Source: Lachnospiraceae bacterium MD335 (lineage in GTDB: Bacteria > Bacillota > Clostridia > Lachnospirales > Lachnospiraceae). Taken from it: a DNA stretch of 64,000 bases. The stretch lies in contig KE159629.1 of the NCBI GenBank assembly GCA_000403335.2, positions 624,781-688,780 of the forward strand, in the 5' to 3' direction. Made by a program: the position numbers and the translations under genes. Positions within the stretch are counted from its first letter, which is position 1. Every line of letters begins with the position of its first letter. The notes under the pieces are model-generated. The model worked only from the letters and a program-made list of their open reading frames with translations, did not search any database and was not told where the DNA came from. This document shows, piece after piece, positions 27,601-37,270 of the stretch.

Positions 27601-29217
27601 TTACTTAATCGTAATGTTTCCTTTCGGTGCTGCATACGCTTCTCCGATTACTCCGCCAAGTGAGTTTACATAAGAAATAAGTCCTTCCGCATCGACAACT
27701 TCCGTATCAATAACCTGTGACGCGTTTGTAAATACGTAATATGTGTCGCCGCCGTCTGCCATAAAGTTATTTACGGCAATATTGTATGTCGCATTCGGAT
27801 CAAATGCCTTCCCGCCTACAGACGTAATTGTCACACGGCTTCCCGGCGCCGCCGGTGCGTAATATGTAGAGTCGGGATAAAATGCGCCCTGTGCATACGG
27901 CACGGACGTATCAATCGTAAACTGAATGCCGGATACCTGTGGGAAGCCTCCCAATTCATTCGGACATGCAAAGCAGGATGCCTCTAACGCCTCTAACAAT
28001 TCAGAACCCTTTAACGTAACAATTGAAACTGTATTTCCAAACGGAAATACCTTATAAAGGGTATCCATTGAAATTTCGCCTGCCGCAATCGTATCTCTGA
28101 TACCGCCGCCATTTTGAATTGCACCGTCAATTACCATATCCAGCTCATTGTCTGCCACGTATGTCTCTGCCGTGTACTTGTACGCATCTGCCGAGAAATC
28201 GCCGAGATTTGTCTCACGCGTACGCACATTCCCTCTCGTACCATCCAAAAGAGACGTTGTTGTGGCAAACGTACCTGCATATGCCTCTTTCACAATGTCA
28301 TTAAAGCTCTTTACAAAAGCATCCATTGAAGGGCATCCGCCTACCGTATATAAATCATCTACAAGCTGTGCCTTTGTTGTCTTGCCGTCGTAAACGACAA
28401 CGCCGATTTTTTCCAAATAGCTTCCCGTGCTGACAATCTTTGTTCCGTTTACGTCAATGCCGCCGTCAATTTTCGTATGGCTGTGACCGTCAACCAAAAG
28501 GTCAATGCCGTTTACATTTGCAGCCACATCCACGGAACGTCTGCCGGTGCTTTCCTCGTCCACGCCCAAATGCCCGATACAAATAATATAGTCACATCCC
28601 TTTGCTTTGAGTTCGTTAACCTGCGCCTGCGCACATGCGAAAAGCTCTTCGTTATCCAAAATAATAACATCCTTCACATTTTTCGGACTTGCCTTCGTCT
28701 TTGCTTCCGGTGTATCCAGTCCAAACACACCTACCGTCATATTTCCAAACGTAAATACGGTGTTACTTGCAAAATAAGGCTCGTTTGTTTCCCTGCTCAA
28801 AATGTTTGCGTCAAGAATAGGGAACTGCGCCGCATCCGCCATCGCCTTGAGCTCATCAAATCCGAAATCAAACTCGTGATTTCCCAGCGAAACCGCATCA
28901 TAGCCCGCCGCATTCAGAAAATGCACGGAATCAAGCCCGTCATAGTAATTCACAAGATTTGTACCCTGACTGAAATCACCGGCATCAAACAGCAGAACAT
29001 TCGCACCCTGCGTCTCGTAATACCCTTTGAGCGCTGCCACCGACGACATACCGAGGCTCTCCTCGTTGTTCTCGTAGCGTCCGTGAATATCATTTGTGTG
29101 GATTACTACAAGCTTTCCCGCAAGATCCTCCTTTGCCTCCGCCGGCATTGCCGCAAGTCCTGCCGCCATAGCAAGGGAAAGCGCGCCTGCGAGAATACGT
29201 TTCAAAAATCTGTTCAT
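27601..29217 (-). CDS. Secreted 5'-nucleotidase / UshA-like metallophosphatase
   Basis: The 538-residue protein begins with a signal peptide (MNRFLKRILAGALSLAMAAG, cleaved after AEA near residue 28). Metallophosphatase motifs follow: HTNDIHGR, LFDAGDFSQG, SLGNHEFDFG and GHSHT, then a C-terminal 5'-nucleotidase domain with GGGIRDTI and the nucleotide-stacking region. It would hydrolyse extracellular nucleotides. No sortase motif or transmembrane tail is visible. The ATG at 29217 is used because GGAGG lies 7 nt upstream; the open frame from 29283 adds residues before the signal peptide. Confidence 0.92.
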   Translation of the reverse strand: MNRFLKRILAGALSLAMAAGLAAMPAEAKEDLAGKLVVIHTNDIHGRYENNEESLGMSSVAALKGYYETQGANVLLFDAGDFSQGTNLVNYYDGLDSVHFLNAAGYDAVSLGNHEFDFGFDELKAMADAAQFPILDANILSRETNEPYFASNTVFTFGNMTVGVFGLDTPEAKTKASPKNVKDVIILDNEELFACAQAQVNELKAKGCDYIICIGHLGVDEESTGRRSVDVAANVNGIDLLVDGHSHTKIDGGIDVNGTKIVSTGSYLEKIGVVVYDGKTTKAQLVDDLYTVGGCPSMDAFVKSFNDIVKEAYAGTFATTTSLLDGTRGNVRTRETNLGDFSADAYKYTAETYVADNELDMVIDGAIQNGGGIRDTIAAGEISMDTLYKVFPFGNTVSIVTLKGSELLEALEASCFACPNELGGFPQVSGIQFTIDTSVPYAQGAFYPDSTYYAPAAPGSRVTITSVGGKAFDPNATYNIAVNNFMADGGDTYYVFTNASQVIDTEVVDAEGLISYVNSLGGVIGEAYAAPKGNITIK

Positions 29218-29304
29218 AAAAATCCTCCTTTCGTTTTTTGTTGCTTCTTCTTTGGTTTTTATGAAACAATATGCTGTATGCATGCGATACGCAATGCATA
29301 TGCA

Positions 29305-30687
29305 TTACAGCTCACAATTGTTTACCGTTCTGGGGAACGGAATAACATCCCTGATGTTGCCCATACCTGTCAGATACATGACACAGCGCTCAAAGCCCAG
29401 TCCAAATCCGGCATGCTTCGCACTGCCGTAACGTCTTAAATCAAGATAAAACGCGTAATCCTCCGGCTTTAATCCGCACTCATCCATACGCTTTTCAAGC
29501 ACATCCAGTTTGTCCTCTCTTTGGCTGCCGCCGATAATCTCACCGATTCCCGGAACAAGGCAGTCCATCGCCGCAACCGTCTTTCCGTCCTCATTGAGCT
29601 TCATATAAAACGCCTTGATTTCTTTAGGATAATCCGTCACAAACACCGGTCTGCCAAAAAGCTTCTCTGTTAAGTACCGTTCATGCTCCGTCTGCAAATC
29701 ACAGCCCCATGACACCTGATACTCAAACTCATCGTTGTGCTTTTTGAGCTCCTCAATGGCGTCCGTATATGTGATATGTCCAAATTCCGAGTTCGCTACA
29801 TGCTGCAGCCGTTCAATTAATCCCTTATCCACAAACTGGTTAAAGAATGCCATCTCTTCCGGCGCATTCTCCAGTACATAATTAATAATATACTTAAGCA
29901 TGTTCTCGGCAAGCATCATGTCATCTCTCAAATCGGCAAACGCAATCTCGGGCTCTATCATCCAAAATTCCGCAGCATGGCGCGTTGTATTGGAATTTTC
30001 CGCACGAAACGTCGGTCCAAACGTATAAATATTTTTAAATGCCATCGCGTATGTTTCACCGTTTAGCTGTCCGCTCACCGTCAGATTTGTCGGTTTATTG
30101 AAAAAGTCCTGTGAAAAATCTACCTGGCCGTCAGCCATAGGAATATTGCTTAAATCAAGCGTTGTAACCTGAAACATCTCTCCCGCTCCCTCACAGTCGC
30201 TTCCGGTAATCAGGGGTGTATGCACATAGACAAAATCCCGCTCCTGAAAGAACTTGTGAATCGCGTACGCACAGAGCGAACGCACCCGAAATACCGCCTG
30301 AAACGTATTGGTTCGCGGTCTTAAATGAGAAATCGTCCGCAAGTATTCAAAACTGTGACGCTTCTTTTGAAGCGGGTAGTCTGGTGTCGAATCACCTTCC
30401 ACTTCTACCTTCGCCGCCTGTATCTCAAAAGGCTGCTTTGCATCAGGCGTCAATGTCACAACACCCGTCGCAATCACCGCAGCACCCACATTGAGTTTCG
30501 ATATTACCGCAAAATTGTCGAGCTTATCACTGTAAACAACCTGAAGCGGCTCAAAAAAAGTACCGTCATTGACTACCAAAAATCCAAACGTTTTGGAATC
30601 CCGCTTACTTCGAAGCCAGCCGCCGATTGTGACCTCCTTATCCGCATACTCCTTATAATGATGATATAATTCGCGTATGTTTATCAT
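29305..30687 (-). CDS. asnS: Asparaginyl-tRNA synthetase
   Basis: The 460-residue class IIb enzyme has an N-terminal OB-fold anticodon-binding domain ([19 protein letters not shown]) and a catalytic domain with [32 protein letters not shown] (motif 2, with the Asn-type FRAENSNT) and the C-terminal motif 3 [16 protein letters not shown]. An ATG at the start of the frame follows an A/G-rich site. The gene is upstream of the 5'-nucleotidase on the same strand; no terminator separates them that I can see. Confidence 0.95.
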   Translation of the reverse strand: MINIRELYHHYKEYADKEVTIGGWLRSKRDSKTFGFLVVNDGTFFEPLQVVYSDKLDNFAVISKLNVGAAVIATGVVTLTPDAKQPFEIQAAKVEVEGDSTPDYPLQKKRHSFEYLRTISHLRPRTNTFQAVFRVRSLCAYAIHKFFQERDFVYVHTPLITGSDCEGAGEMFQVTTLDLSNIPMADGQVDFSQDFFNKPTNLTVSGQLNGETYAMAFKNIYTFGPTFRAENSNTTRHAAEFWMIEPEIAFADLRDDMMLAENMLKYIINYVLENAPEEMAFFNQFVDKGLIERLQHVANSEFGHITYTDAIEELKKHNDEFEYQVSWGCDLQTEHERYLTEKLFGRPVFVTDYPKEIKAFYMKLNEDGKTVAAMDCLVPGIGEIIGGSQREDKLDVLEKRMDECGLKPEDYAFYLDLRRYGSAKHAGFGLGFERCVMYLTGMGNIRDVIPFPRTVNNCEL

Positions 30688-30839
30688 TGTACTATCCTTT
30701 CCTTTCTCTCTCTATGGATTTTTCCTCTGTAATAACAAAAAAGTCCTTACATACTTGCTATCCATTATACCCTTTTTGGGCTATGTACGCAATTATGTTT
30801 GGACTTTTTCCGGATATTTTTTTGTATCCTGCACAGTGT

Positions 30840-31061
30840 TTACTGTGCCGCCTGCATCTGCGCCATCTGTATGATGTCATTAATCTCAAGCCCTGATTTC
30901 TGCACCACAATGCGAAGCTCATTCAACTCCTCCATTTTCTGCAGCTCCAAAAGCTCGTTCAATTCATCGCGCTCTTTTTTGATTCTCATGGACAGTGCGT
31001 CGATAAGCTCCTCCTTTTGCGCAATTTTTTCCTGTAATGACTTTTTCACTCCTCTTGCCAT
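30840..31061 (-). CDS. Small coiled-coil protein
   Basis: This 73-residue protein is charged and helical, with heptad-like repeats from residue 5 to 50 (KIAQKEELIDALSMRIKKER) and a C-terminal segment IVVQKSGLEINDIIQMAQ. It recalls DUF4315-type peptides of mobile elements only in general shape, so I do not assign it. The ATG at 31061 has GGAG at 7-nt spacing. It sits alone between asnS and the hemerythrin gene. Confidence 0.55.
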   Translation of the reverse strand: MARGVKKSLQEKIAQKEELIDALSMRIKKERDELNELLELQKMEELNELRIVVQKSGLEINDIIQMAQMQAAQ

Positions 31062-31151
31062 ACACAATCTCCTTATAATTGATACATTTTATTTGTTAAT
31101 ATGATATGTATTAAATTATATGGACAAGAACGGAAAAATATTCATTATTTT

Positions 31152-32504
31152 CTATATTTTAACACCTGATACCTTCTCAAAGTATTTGTCAATTTCTTTT
31201 TTGACATCCACAGGATCCAGCGACTTGGATAAATAACCTGCGGGTTTTAATGCCAGTACCTTTTTGATGCTTTCCTTATCGACCCTGCTTGTCAGGAAAA
31301 TAACGGGAATATTTGAAAAATCCTCCTCAGCGCGGATCATTTCCAACACCTGGCTTCCATCGCAAATCGGCATTTCATAATCCAGTAAAACCAAGTCAGG
31401 ACGGTTCAATGTAATTGCCCGAATCGTTGACAGCCCGGATTTTGCCAGCAGGACTTCGTAATCCTTACCCAGCAGCTCCTCCATTGCACGCAGTACAAAT
31501 TCAGAATCATCCACTACAAGAATTTTACGTCTCTTCCCCAAATGCCCTCTTTTAAGATACTTCTGAATTTCTTCCATTGCATTGTCTGCCTGAATGGCAA
31601 TTCCGCCGTCACCCTGCAGAAGATGCGGTGCAACAAAACAGTATGCAAAATAACCTGCGCCCGTATCAAACAACAGACTAATCTGCGGATTCTGCTTCTC
31701 ATATACCCGTTCAAACTGCTCATAGGTCAATAACTGTTCATCCACGATTTCATCCGAATCCGCAAACGGAAGATGCTGGCGGATACTTTCTACGAATTGA
31801 CGCGCCGTATATCTTGCAGCATTCATCAGCATTACGCTGACCGCTTTGGACTGCGTATCCATAATTCCGCCAAGCGTGCTGACAATCAGCTTTTCCTCAA
31901 AAATTAAAATAATCTCCCACTTTTCACGATCTTTTGTGGAATAAATCAAACGATAATAAATTCCTTCTCCAAACTTCTCTCCGCCATAACAGTCACTGAC
32001 TACACGCGGTTTCAACCGGAACATATCATGCAGAAGCTGCATAATCGTATTCTTCATCGCCGCCTGTTGCTCATCCGGAAGAAGACCGCTCCACTTGCTC
32101 GCGGCTTTTCCCGTAATTGCATGATCCTCAATCAGCGTATGTCCTATCAGCCAGCCGGCACAAACGCCCAAAAAATGCTCTACTGCTTCCATTGAATAAT
32201 TTGTTCGCAGCAGCTCGCTTTCAAGTGTAGGAAGTGTTTTCTCGCGGAAATTATTATGAATATGCCTGTGTGTTTCCAAACCCGCATAGTGAATCGACGC
32301 CATATACTCTTCTTCCTCCGAGAAGTGCTGGATCGCATGGTCCCTGAAATACTTAATCGCTTCCTGACAAACCCACTGGCTCTTTTCTTCCTCCTTCCCG
32401 TAAGCAAACAGCTTATTCAAAACATTAAACAACTTTTTGTGTTCCTTGTCAATGACTTCCACACCAATATTAAACCGCTCCTGCCAAACTAATTGACTGC
32501 TCAT
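31152..32504 (-). CDS. Hemerythrin - CheX-like - receiver domain fusion
   Basis: The 450-residue cytoplasmic protein has three parts. Residues 1-135 are a bacteriohemerythrin domain with candidate diiron ligands H22, H56 or H60, E64, H79, H83, H122 and D127. Residues about 150-300 resemble the CheX/CheC-like phosphatase fold. Residues 326-450 are a response-regulator receiver with the acidic pair at 332-333 and phospho-acceptor D375 in LLDYEMP. This layout suggests an O2- or redox-sensing signalling protein in a chemotaxis-like pathway. Its receiver is very like that of the orphan protein at 51714-52487 (same DYEMP.CDG and IRA.ED..NIPV patterns). No kinase gene adjoins it. Confidence 0.85.
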   Translation of the reverse strand: MSSQLVWQERFNIGVEVIDKEHKKLFNVLNKLFAYGKEEEKSQWVCQEAIKYFRDHAIQHFSEEEEYMASIHYAGLETHRHIHNNFREKTLPTLESELLRTNYSMEAVEHFLGVCAGWLIGHTLIEDHAITGKAASKWSGLLPDEQQAAMKNTIMQLLHDMFRLKPRVVSDCYGGEKFGEGIYYRLIYSTKDREKWEIILIFEEKLIVSTLGGIMDTQSKAVSVMLMNAARYTARQFVESIRQHLPFADSDEIVDEQLLTYEQFERVYEKQNPQISLLFDTGAGYFAYCFVAPHLLQGDGGIAIQADNAMEEIQKYLKRGHLGKRRKILVVDDSEFVLRAMEELLGKDYEVLLAKSGLSTIRAITLNRPDLVLLDYEMPICDGSQVLEMIRAEEDFSNIPVIFLTSRVDKESIKKVLALKPAGYLSKSLDPVDVKKEIDKYFEKVSGVKI

Positions 32505-32629
32505 ATAACTTTCTCCTTTGCCATATTATAATTTAATCAATGCAGATACCTTTTAGAATAGGTCTTTTGGGTATACTTTCCGCTATCGCAGCATTTTCTC
32601 CTTTAGCGCCGCTTTTTGCTCTTGCATAC

Positions 32630-32658
32630 ATTATATCATATGCGGGCATAAAAAGCAG
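32630..32658 (-). promoter_or_regulatory. Weak promoter candidate for the hemerythrin fusion
   Basis: The 354-bp gap 32505-32858 is AT-rich. On the minus strand it holds a TATAAT (32635-32630) with a poor -35 (CTGCTT) 17 bp upstream, giving a leader of about 120 nt. That leader contains a Shine-Dalgarno-like AAAGGAG followed by the minimal frame ATG CTG CGA TAG. I see no riboswitch match. Confidence 0.4.
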
Positions 32659-32821
32659 TTGATTTTATTTAATATTTAATTTTATTTTTGTGCAATTTTA
32701 CGACTTTATTCGTCTAAAATTGACAAATATAGTAAAACGCTTCAAATTATAATGCAACTATATTACAATAATTTCTACAGTAATAAAAAACATTTTTAAT
32801 AACAGATTTTCAAGATCAAAC

Positions 32822-32854
32822 AAAAAATAAAAGCCTAGTATTTACTAAGCCTTT
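32822..32854 (-). terminator. Terminator of tRNA-Leu
   Basis: AAAGCCTAGTA and TACTAAGCCTTT form a near-perfect stem at 32829-32854. On the minus strand it follows the tRNA directly and ends in TTTTATTTTTT. It is the natural end of the tRNA transcript. Confidence 0.82.
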
Positions 32855-32858
32855 ACAC

Positions 32859-32942
32859 TGCGGAAGATGGGACTTGAACCCACACGCTCTACTGAGCACA
32901 AGATCCTTAGTCTTGCCTGTCTGCCAATTCCAGCACTTCCGC
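32859..32942 (-). tRNA. tRNA-Leu (anticodon AAG)
   Basis: An 84-nt cloverleaf lies on the minus strand. The acceptor GCGGAAG pairs with CTTCCGC plus discriminator A, the anticodon stem CAAGA/TCTTG encloses the loop CTAAGGA so the anticodon is AAG, a long variable arm (class II tRNA) is present, and the T arm has GGTTCAAGTCC. CCA is not encoded. An A34 anticodon in a leucine tRNA would be read as inosine if TadA acts on it, decoding CUU/CUC/CUA. It stands alone between cls and the hemerythrin gene. Confidence 0.92.
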
Positions 32943-33079
32943 ATCCTATATTGCTTACAACGCCTTCGTTTTTACCTCTCCGCGTCACTCGCAAGATATA
33001 TCTTACCACTTCTGTCTAAATCTGTCAACAAGTTTTTCAAAAAACTTTGTCAAATTTTTGACGCGCCAAAAACCACTGC

Positions 33080-34657
33080 CTACATCAGCGGTGCCACCGC
33101 CTTCATCAACTTCCCCGTAAGTTTCACACGCCACTTCTCATGTTGCACGGTGTACATCGTAACCTCTTTGCACTTTGCGAGCGTTTCCTGAAAATCAGCC
33201 TCGATCGCCAAAATACAGTCTGCCTGATACAAATACGTCGCACACTCAAAATGATGATACAGACTGCGGTAGTCCAAATTTATCGTCCCCACAACCGCCT
33301 CATCGTTGTCGCTCACAAACACCTTCGCATGCACAAAGCCCGGCGTATACTCGTAAATCTTCACCCCCGACGACAGCAGCGACGCATAATGTGTCTTTGC
33401 CAGCGCATACGGCACTGCCTTATCGGGAATCCCCGGCAGAATCAAAACAACATCCACGCCCCGCTCCGCCGCAAACTTTAACGCCGTCTCCATTTCCCCA
33501 TCCAAAATCAGATACGGCGTCATGATATGTACATACGACAGCGAACGGTTCAAAATATCCATATACACCCGCTCACCCAGTTTATCATCATCAAGCGGAC
33601 AGTCCCCATACGGAACGACAAATCCCTTAGCCTCCTCGACCGGAAACGACGGATACGCAAGAAACCGCGACGACTCATCCTTTGCTTCGTCAACATGCCA
33701 CATCTGCAAAAACATCAAGGTAAAGCTTTTTACCGCCTCACCCTTTATCATCACGGCAGTATCCTTCCAATGCCCGAACTTTTTCTTCTGATTAATATAC
33801 TCATCTGCAAGATTCACGCCGCCGTTAAACGCCGTATGCCCGTCAATCACCAAAATTTTCCTGTGGTCGCGGTAATTATAATGCGTGGAAACAAACGGCG
33901 ACACCGGCGCAAACATCTTACACCGAATACCAAGCGCCCTAAGACGCTTCGGATAATCGTGCGGCAACAGTGCAAACTCACACGCGCCGTCATACATCAC
34001 GCGCACGTCCACGCCTTCTTTTGCCTTCCTTGCAAGGATTTCAAGGATCTTTCCCCACATCGTGCCCTCATCCACAATAAAGTATTCCATAAAAATAAAA
34101 TGCTGCGCCGCCTCAAGCTGTTTCAGCATTTGGGCAAACTTATCCTCCCCCAGCGGAAAATAAGTAACCGCCGTGTTTTCAAATACCGGATGACAGCCGC
34201 TCCTGTGCATATAGTGCGCCAGCCGCGCCACCCCCGGGTCCTGCTTTGTCAGCCGCTCTATCGTATCCTTGGATTGGGGAATCTTCTCCTTCGTCTCCGT
34301 GATAATCTGGTTCATGCGCTGCTTTAAGGCGCGGTGCCCGATGTCGCTTTGCGTGTATGCAAACAAAAGCACACCGAACACCGGCACAAGCATAATCACA
34401 ATCAGCCATGTGATTTTCGCCGTCGGATTCATTCTGCTGTTGAGCAGACAGATTACCATAATAAACGTAAACAGTACGGTTCCGCCCCAAATATGCGGTA
34501 AAAATTCCTCAAACCAGCGGAAAATGCCAAAAAGAATCAAAACCTGCGCAATCATTAACAGCAGCATCAGCCCAAATCTGCTGAAAATCGCATGAATCAT
34601 TCCTTTTTGTCCTTTTTTTAGAAGCAAAAGCCCCTTTTCTTTATAATCTGCCTGCAT
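33080..34657 (-). CDS. cls: Cardiolipin synthase
   Basis: This 525-residue membrane enzyme makes cardiolipin from phosphatidylglycerol. Two to three N-terminal membrane segments (about 15-90) are followed by two phospholipase-D active-site repeats, HRKILVID in the first half and HAKVFVSD in the second, each with the HxK(x)4D pattern. It begins 6 bp after the upstream hydrolase gene, so the two are likely translated from one message. Length is typical of the Cls family. Confidence 0.93.
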   Translation of the reverse strand: MQADYKEKGLLLLKKGQKGMIHAIFSRFGLMLLLMIAQVLILFGIFRWFEEFLPHIWGGTVLFTFIMVICLLNSRMNPTAKITWLIVIMLVPVFGVLLFAYTQSDIGHRALKQRMNQIITETKEKIPQSKDTIERLTKQDPGVARLAHYMHRSGCHPVFENTAVTYFPLGEDKFAQMLKQLEAAQHFIFMEYFIVDEGTMWGKILEILARKAKEGVDVRVMYDGACEFALLPHDYPKRLRALGIRCKMFAPVSPFVSTHYNYRDHRKILVIDGHTAFNGGVNLADEYINQKKKFGHWKDTAVMIKGEAVKSFTLMFLQMWHVDEAKDESSRFLAYPSFPVEEAKGFVVPYGDCPLDDDKLGERVYMDILNRSLSYVHIMTPYLILDGEMETALKFAAERGVDVVLILPGIPDKAVPYALAKTHYASLLSSGVKIYEYTPGFVHAKVFVSDNDEAVVGTINLDYRSLYHHFECATYLYQADCILAIEADFQETLAKCKEVTMYTVQHEKWRVKLTGKLMKAVAPLM

Positions 34658-34663
34658 TCCTCA

Positions 34664-35857
34664 TCACTCTTTCCCAATTTCGTGTGCAACTGCCCGGAAA
34701 AATTCCACATGCTTTAGCTCGTAGTCTTTTTCCATAAAATCCGGGTCCGCACTTGTTTTTACAATAATCACCTGACTTGTTGGGTTTACATAAATCCACT
34801 GCCCGTAGACGCCGATTGCCATAAACTCGCCCTCGTCCCCCTCCGGCACCCACCACTGATACCCATATCCAATCGCATTATAGGCATCATGGTTTGCACC
34901 CGGCTTGGAATACGCCTTGCTGACGTCAAAGCTGTCCTGCACCCAGTCCGCAGGCAAAATCTGCGTTCCGTTATAGCTGCCGCCGTTTAAGTATAGCCTT
35001 GCAAAGCGCGCATAATCCCTGAGTGAAACACTCAAACCGCCCATTGCAAGCTCCGTTCCATTGCTTAAAGTCCAGTACGCGTCATGCGCCGTGCCAATGC
35101 GCTTCCACAGCTTTTCCTCCATATATTCGGCAAGACTTCTGCCCGTGGCATTGGTAATCACCGCGCCCAGGATTTCCGTGTTAATGCTCAAATATCTGCG
35201 GTATGTGTACGGCGCCTCCTGCACGCCGTATTTGGCAATCACCTTCATCGCGGGACTTCCCAACAGCGTCCGCATGGAAAAACCGCTCATGTCCGTATCC
35301 TCGTCAAAGTCAATGCCTGACGCCATTTGCAAACATGCCCTGATTGGAATAGTCTCCAAATCCGTTCCCACAAATTCCGGAACATATTTTCCAATCGGGT
35401 CCTCAATGTCCTGCACATACCCTTCCGAGACGGCAATGCCCAAAAGCGCCGACACAAACGACTTTCCCATCGAATTGGAAGAAAACAGCGTATCTTCGCC
35501 GCCTCCCAAAAAGTATTGCTCATACTTGATGACATCGTCTTTCACCACCAACAGCGCCGAGGTTCTGGTATCCGCAAGGAATGCTTCTGTTTCATAGGAA
35601 CAATCCGCAAAAACAAACTGCTTTGCCAACGGACAATTGTCCTCCTTTTGGAACGAAAATGTGTCCTCTCCCCTGCTGATTTTTTCCGTCGGCTGGATTT
35701 CGGGGGTGTGCTGAAACGTGTGCGCCAAATTTTCGTTTCGGAAGCTTTTGAGCGAAACCACAAGCATTTTCATCTTCTTTCCATACAACACGCCTGCTAC
35801 CGCCGCCGTCACAAGCACAACACCCAACGCAATCCCGAACCATTTCCATTTTCTCAT
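34664..35857 (-). CDS. Membrane-anchored serine hydrolase (beta-lactamase/class C family)
   Basis: This 397-residue protein has one N-terminal transmembrane anchor (residues 5-25) and an extracellular serine-hydrolase domain with SMGK at 129-132 as the SxxK nucleophile motif. Members include penicillin-binding-like esterases and D-amino-peptidases, not necessarily beta-lactamases. It is the first gene of a two-gene operon with cls and has its own promoter with a dyad (35924-35954). The substrate is not predictable. Confidence 0.85.
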   Translation of the reverse strand: MRKWKWFGIALGVVLVTAAVAGVLYGKKMKMLVVSLKSFRNENLAHTFQHTPEIQPTEKISRGEDTFSFQKEDNCPLAKQFVFADCSYETEAFLADTRTSALLVVKDDVIKYEQYFLGGGEDTLFSSNSMGKSFVSALLGIAVSEGYVQDIEDPIGKYVPEFVGTDLETIPIRACLQMASGIDFDEDTDMSGFSMRTLLGSPAMKVIAKYGVQEAPYTYRRYLSINTEILGAVITNATGRSLAEYMEEKLWKRIGTAHDAYWTLSNGTELAMGGLSVSLRDYARFARLYLNGGSYNGTQILPADWVQDSFDVSKAYSKPGANHDAYNAIGYGYQWWVPEGDEGEFMAIGVYGQWIYVNPTSQVIIVKTSADPDFMEKDYELKHVEFFRAVAHEIGKE

Positions 35858-35923
35858 ACAAATCCTCCCTTTCTGATACAGTTTTTGTACACCTTACTTT
35901 TATGTGCTTTCTGTTCTATCTGT

Positions 35924-35954
35924 ATCATAAACCGTACAGTAACTGTATGGTCAA
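35924..35954 (-). promoter_or_regulatory. Promoter with dyad operator upstream of the serine hydrolase-cls operon
   Basis: On the minus strand TTGACC (35954-35949) and TATGAT (35929-35924) are spaced 19 bp apart, slightly long. Between them lies TACAGTAACTGTA (35935-35947), arms TACAGT/ACTGTA around a single A. Such a dyad in a spacer suits a repressor or an activator that untwists a long spacer. BlaI/MecI-type sites also have TACA/TGTA half-sites, but the match is only partial. Confidence 0.55.
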
Positions 35955-36049
35955 GGGAAATTTGACAAATTTCTTGCAATATAAAAAACATTATAACCGC
36001 CAATGCCGCTTTTCGCAACCTGCTTTAAAAATCTTACTTCCCGGAAAAA

Positions 36050-36604
36050 TTATTTCTTCATAAAATCATCAATCCGATGCAAAATTACAGGATCGCTCTG
36101 ATACGCGAAATCCGTAGCCTCAACGGTCAGCGTTTCTCCTAAAATCGTCTCCTTGCGAATAAATTCTGCAATTTTCATAAAATTCTCTCTTACGTCCAGC
36201 GTCGTCGACAAATGAACAGGATGCCTGTTTTCCGCGTGGATGCGGTGCATATACCGTTCATACAAAACATCCGCATCGCCCCGCAATACCAGTGTCAGCA
36301 CGTCGTATTGACGTTCTTTGGCAATCTGGTGCAGCTTTTGCAATTCTTTTTCATGGAAATTCGCCTCAAGAATCAGGTCGGCTTTTGTTGGCGAAATCCG
36401 AGAAAATATGTGACACATCACATCTATCGCCGCGTTTGAAAGCGCCTTGTTTTCTTCGCGGTTTTGAAATCCAATCCATTCACCCAAAATTTCTTTTACC
36501 GTATCTTTTTGGAACACCGCGGCGCTATACCTTGCGGATAATATTTGGGAAAACGTCGATTTTCCGGCAGCAATATCGCCTGTAATCAGCAGCAGTTTTT
36601 TCAT
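36050..36604 (-). CDS. P-loop kinase-like protein
   Basis: The 184-residue protein has Walker A GDIAAGKST at residues 9-17, a LID-like basic segment YERYMHRIHAENRHP, and a lysine/aspartate pattern (FQKDTVKE) of the AAA_33/zeta-toxin-like kinase group. It probably phosphorylates a small molecule, unknown. It overlaps the preceding acetyltransferase by 4 bp (ATGA), so the two are coupled. Confidence 0.7.
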   Translation of the reverse strand: MKKLLLITGDIAAGKSTFSQILSARYSAAVFQKDTVKEILGEWIGFQNREENKALSNAAIDVMCHIFSRISPTKADLILEANFHEKELQKLHQIAKERQYDVLTLVLRGDADVLYERYMHRIHAENRHPVHLSTTLDVRENFMKIAEFIRKETILGETLTVEATDFAYQSDPVILHRIDDFMKK

Positions 36605-37104
36605 TCAGAATATCTCCGTGTGTTTCTAATCTCATAATACATTCTCTGCCCCGCATATTCGGAGCAGAATGGCTCTTCGCTCGTTTTTACAAATTGAAAT
36701 CCCACGCTTTCATACGTATGTTGCGCGGGAACGCAAATCTCGTTTGTACAGACAATAATTTTTTCAGCGCCCTGTGCAATGATACGCCGAACCGCCTCGC
36801 GCATTTGGCATTTTCCATAGCCGTTTCCTTTGTACTGTGTCAATATGCAGTTGTGCCCGACCTCCGTATATTCAGGAAGCTTTGTCGGATTCCATGAAAC
36901 AAACCCGATAGGCGTTTCTTGGAGGACTGTCATAAATCCGCTGAAGTCGGCAATGTGAGGATTGTCGTAAAAGAAATCGTCAAACTCCTGCCATTGCGTG
37001 TCCCAGTCGCGTTCAAACTTTGGCTCGAAGGAATAGCCATCCCTCAAAAGCGCCGCGAGCGTTCCGCGGGGAAAATCCGTTATTTTTCGAAATTCAATAT
37101 CCAT
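36601..37104 (-). CDS. GNAT family N-acetyltransferase
   Basis: The 167-residue protein has the acetyl-CoA-binding P-loop-like stretch NGYGKCQMREAVRRI and the C-terminal beta-bulge region of GNAT enzymes. The acceptor is unknown. GGAGG lies about 9 nt upstream of the ATG. It is the first gene of a two-gene unit with the P-loop kinase and is divergent from the MATE gene at 37271. Confidence 0.72.
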   Translation of the reverse strand: MDIEFRKITDFPRGTLAALLRDGYSFEPKFERDWDTQWQEFDDFFYDNPHIADFSGFMTVLQETPIGFVSWNPTKLPEYTEVGHNCILTQYKGNGYGKCQMREAVRRIIAQGAEKIIVCTNEICVPAQHTYESVGFQFVKTSEEPFCSEYAGQRMYYEIRNTRRYSE

Positions 37105-37270
37105 TTTAACAGCGCCTCCTTAAAAATAAAATCATTATTTCTATTCTAAACCAATTGATACTGACTGACAATAACTTGTTCTTTGAGATATAACACATGT
37201 TACTCTATTATTAGTTGATTCTCTTTTTCTCCCGTTTCCGATATAATTTGATTTATGGAGTTGATTGCGA

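Noticed and set aside
32505..32858. c-di-GMP riboswitch upstream of the hemerythrin fusion
   Set aside because: The expected conserved core is not found; only a promoter-like -10 and a tiny leader frame are seen.
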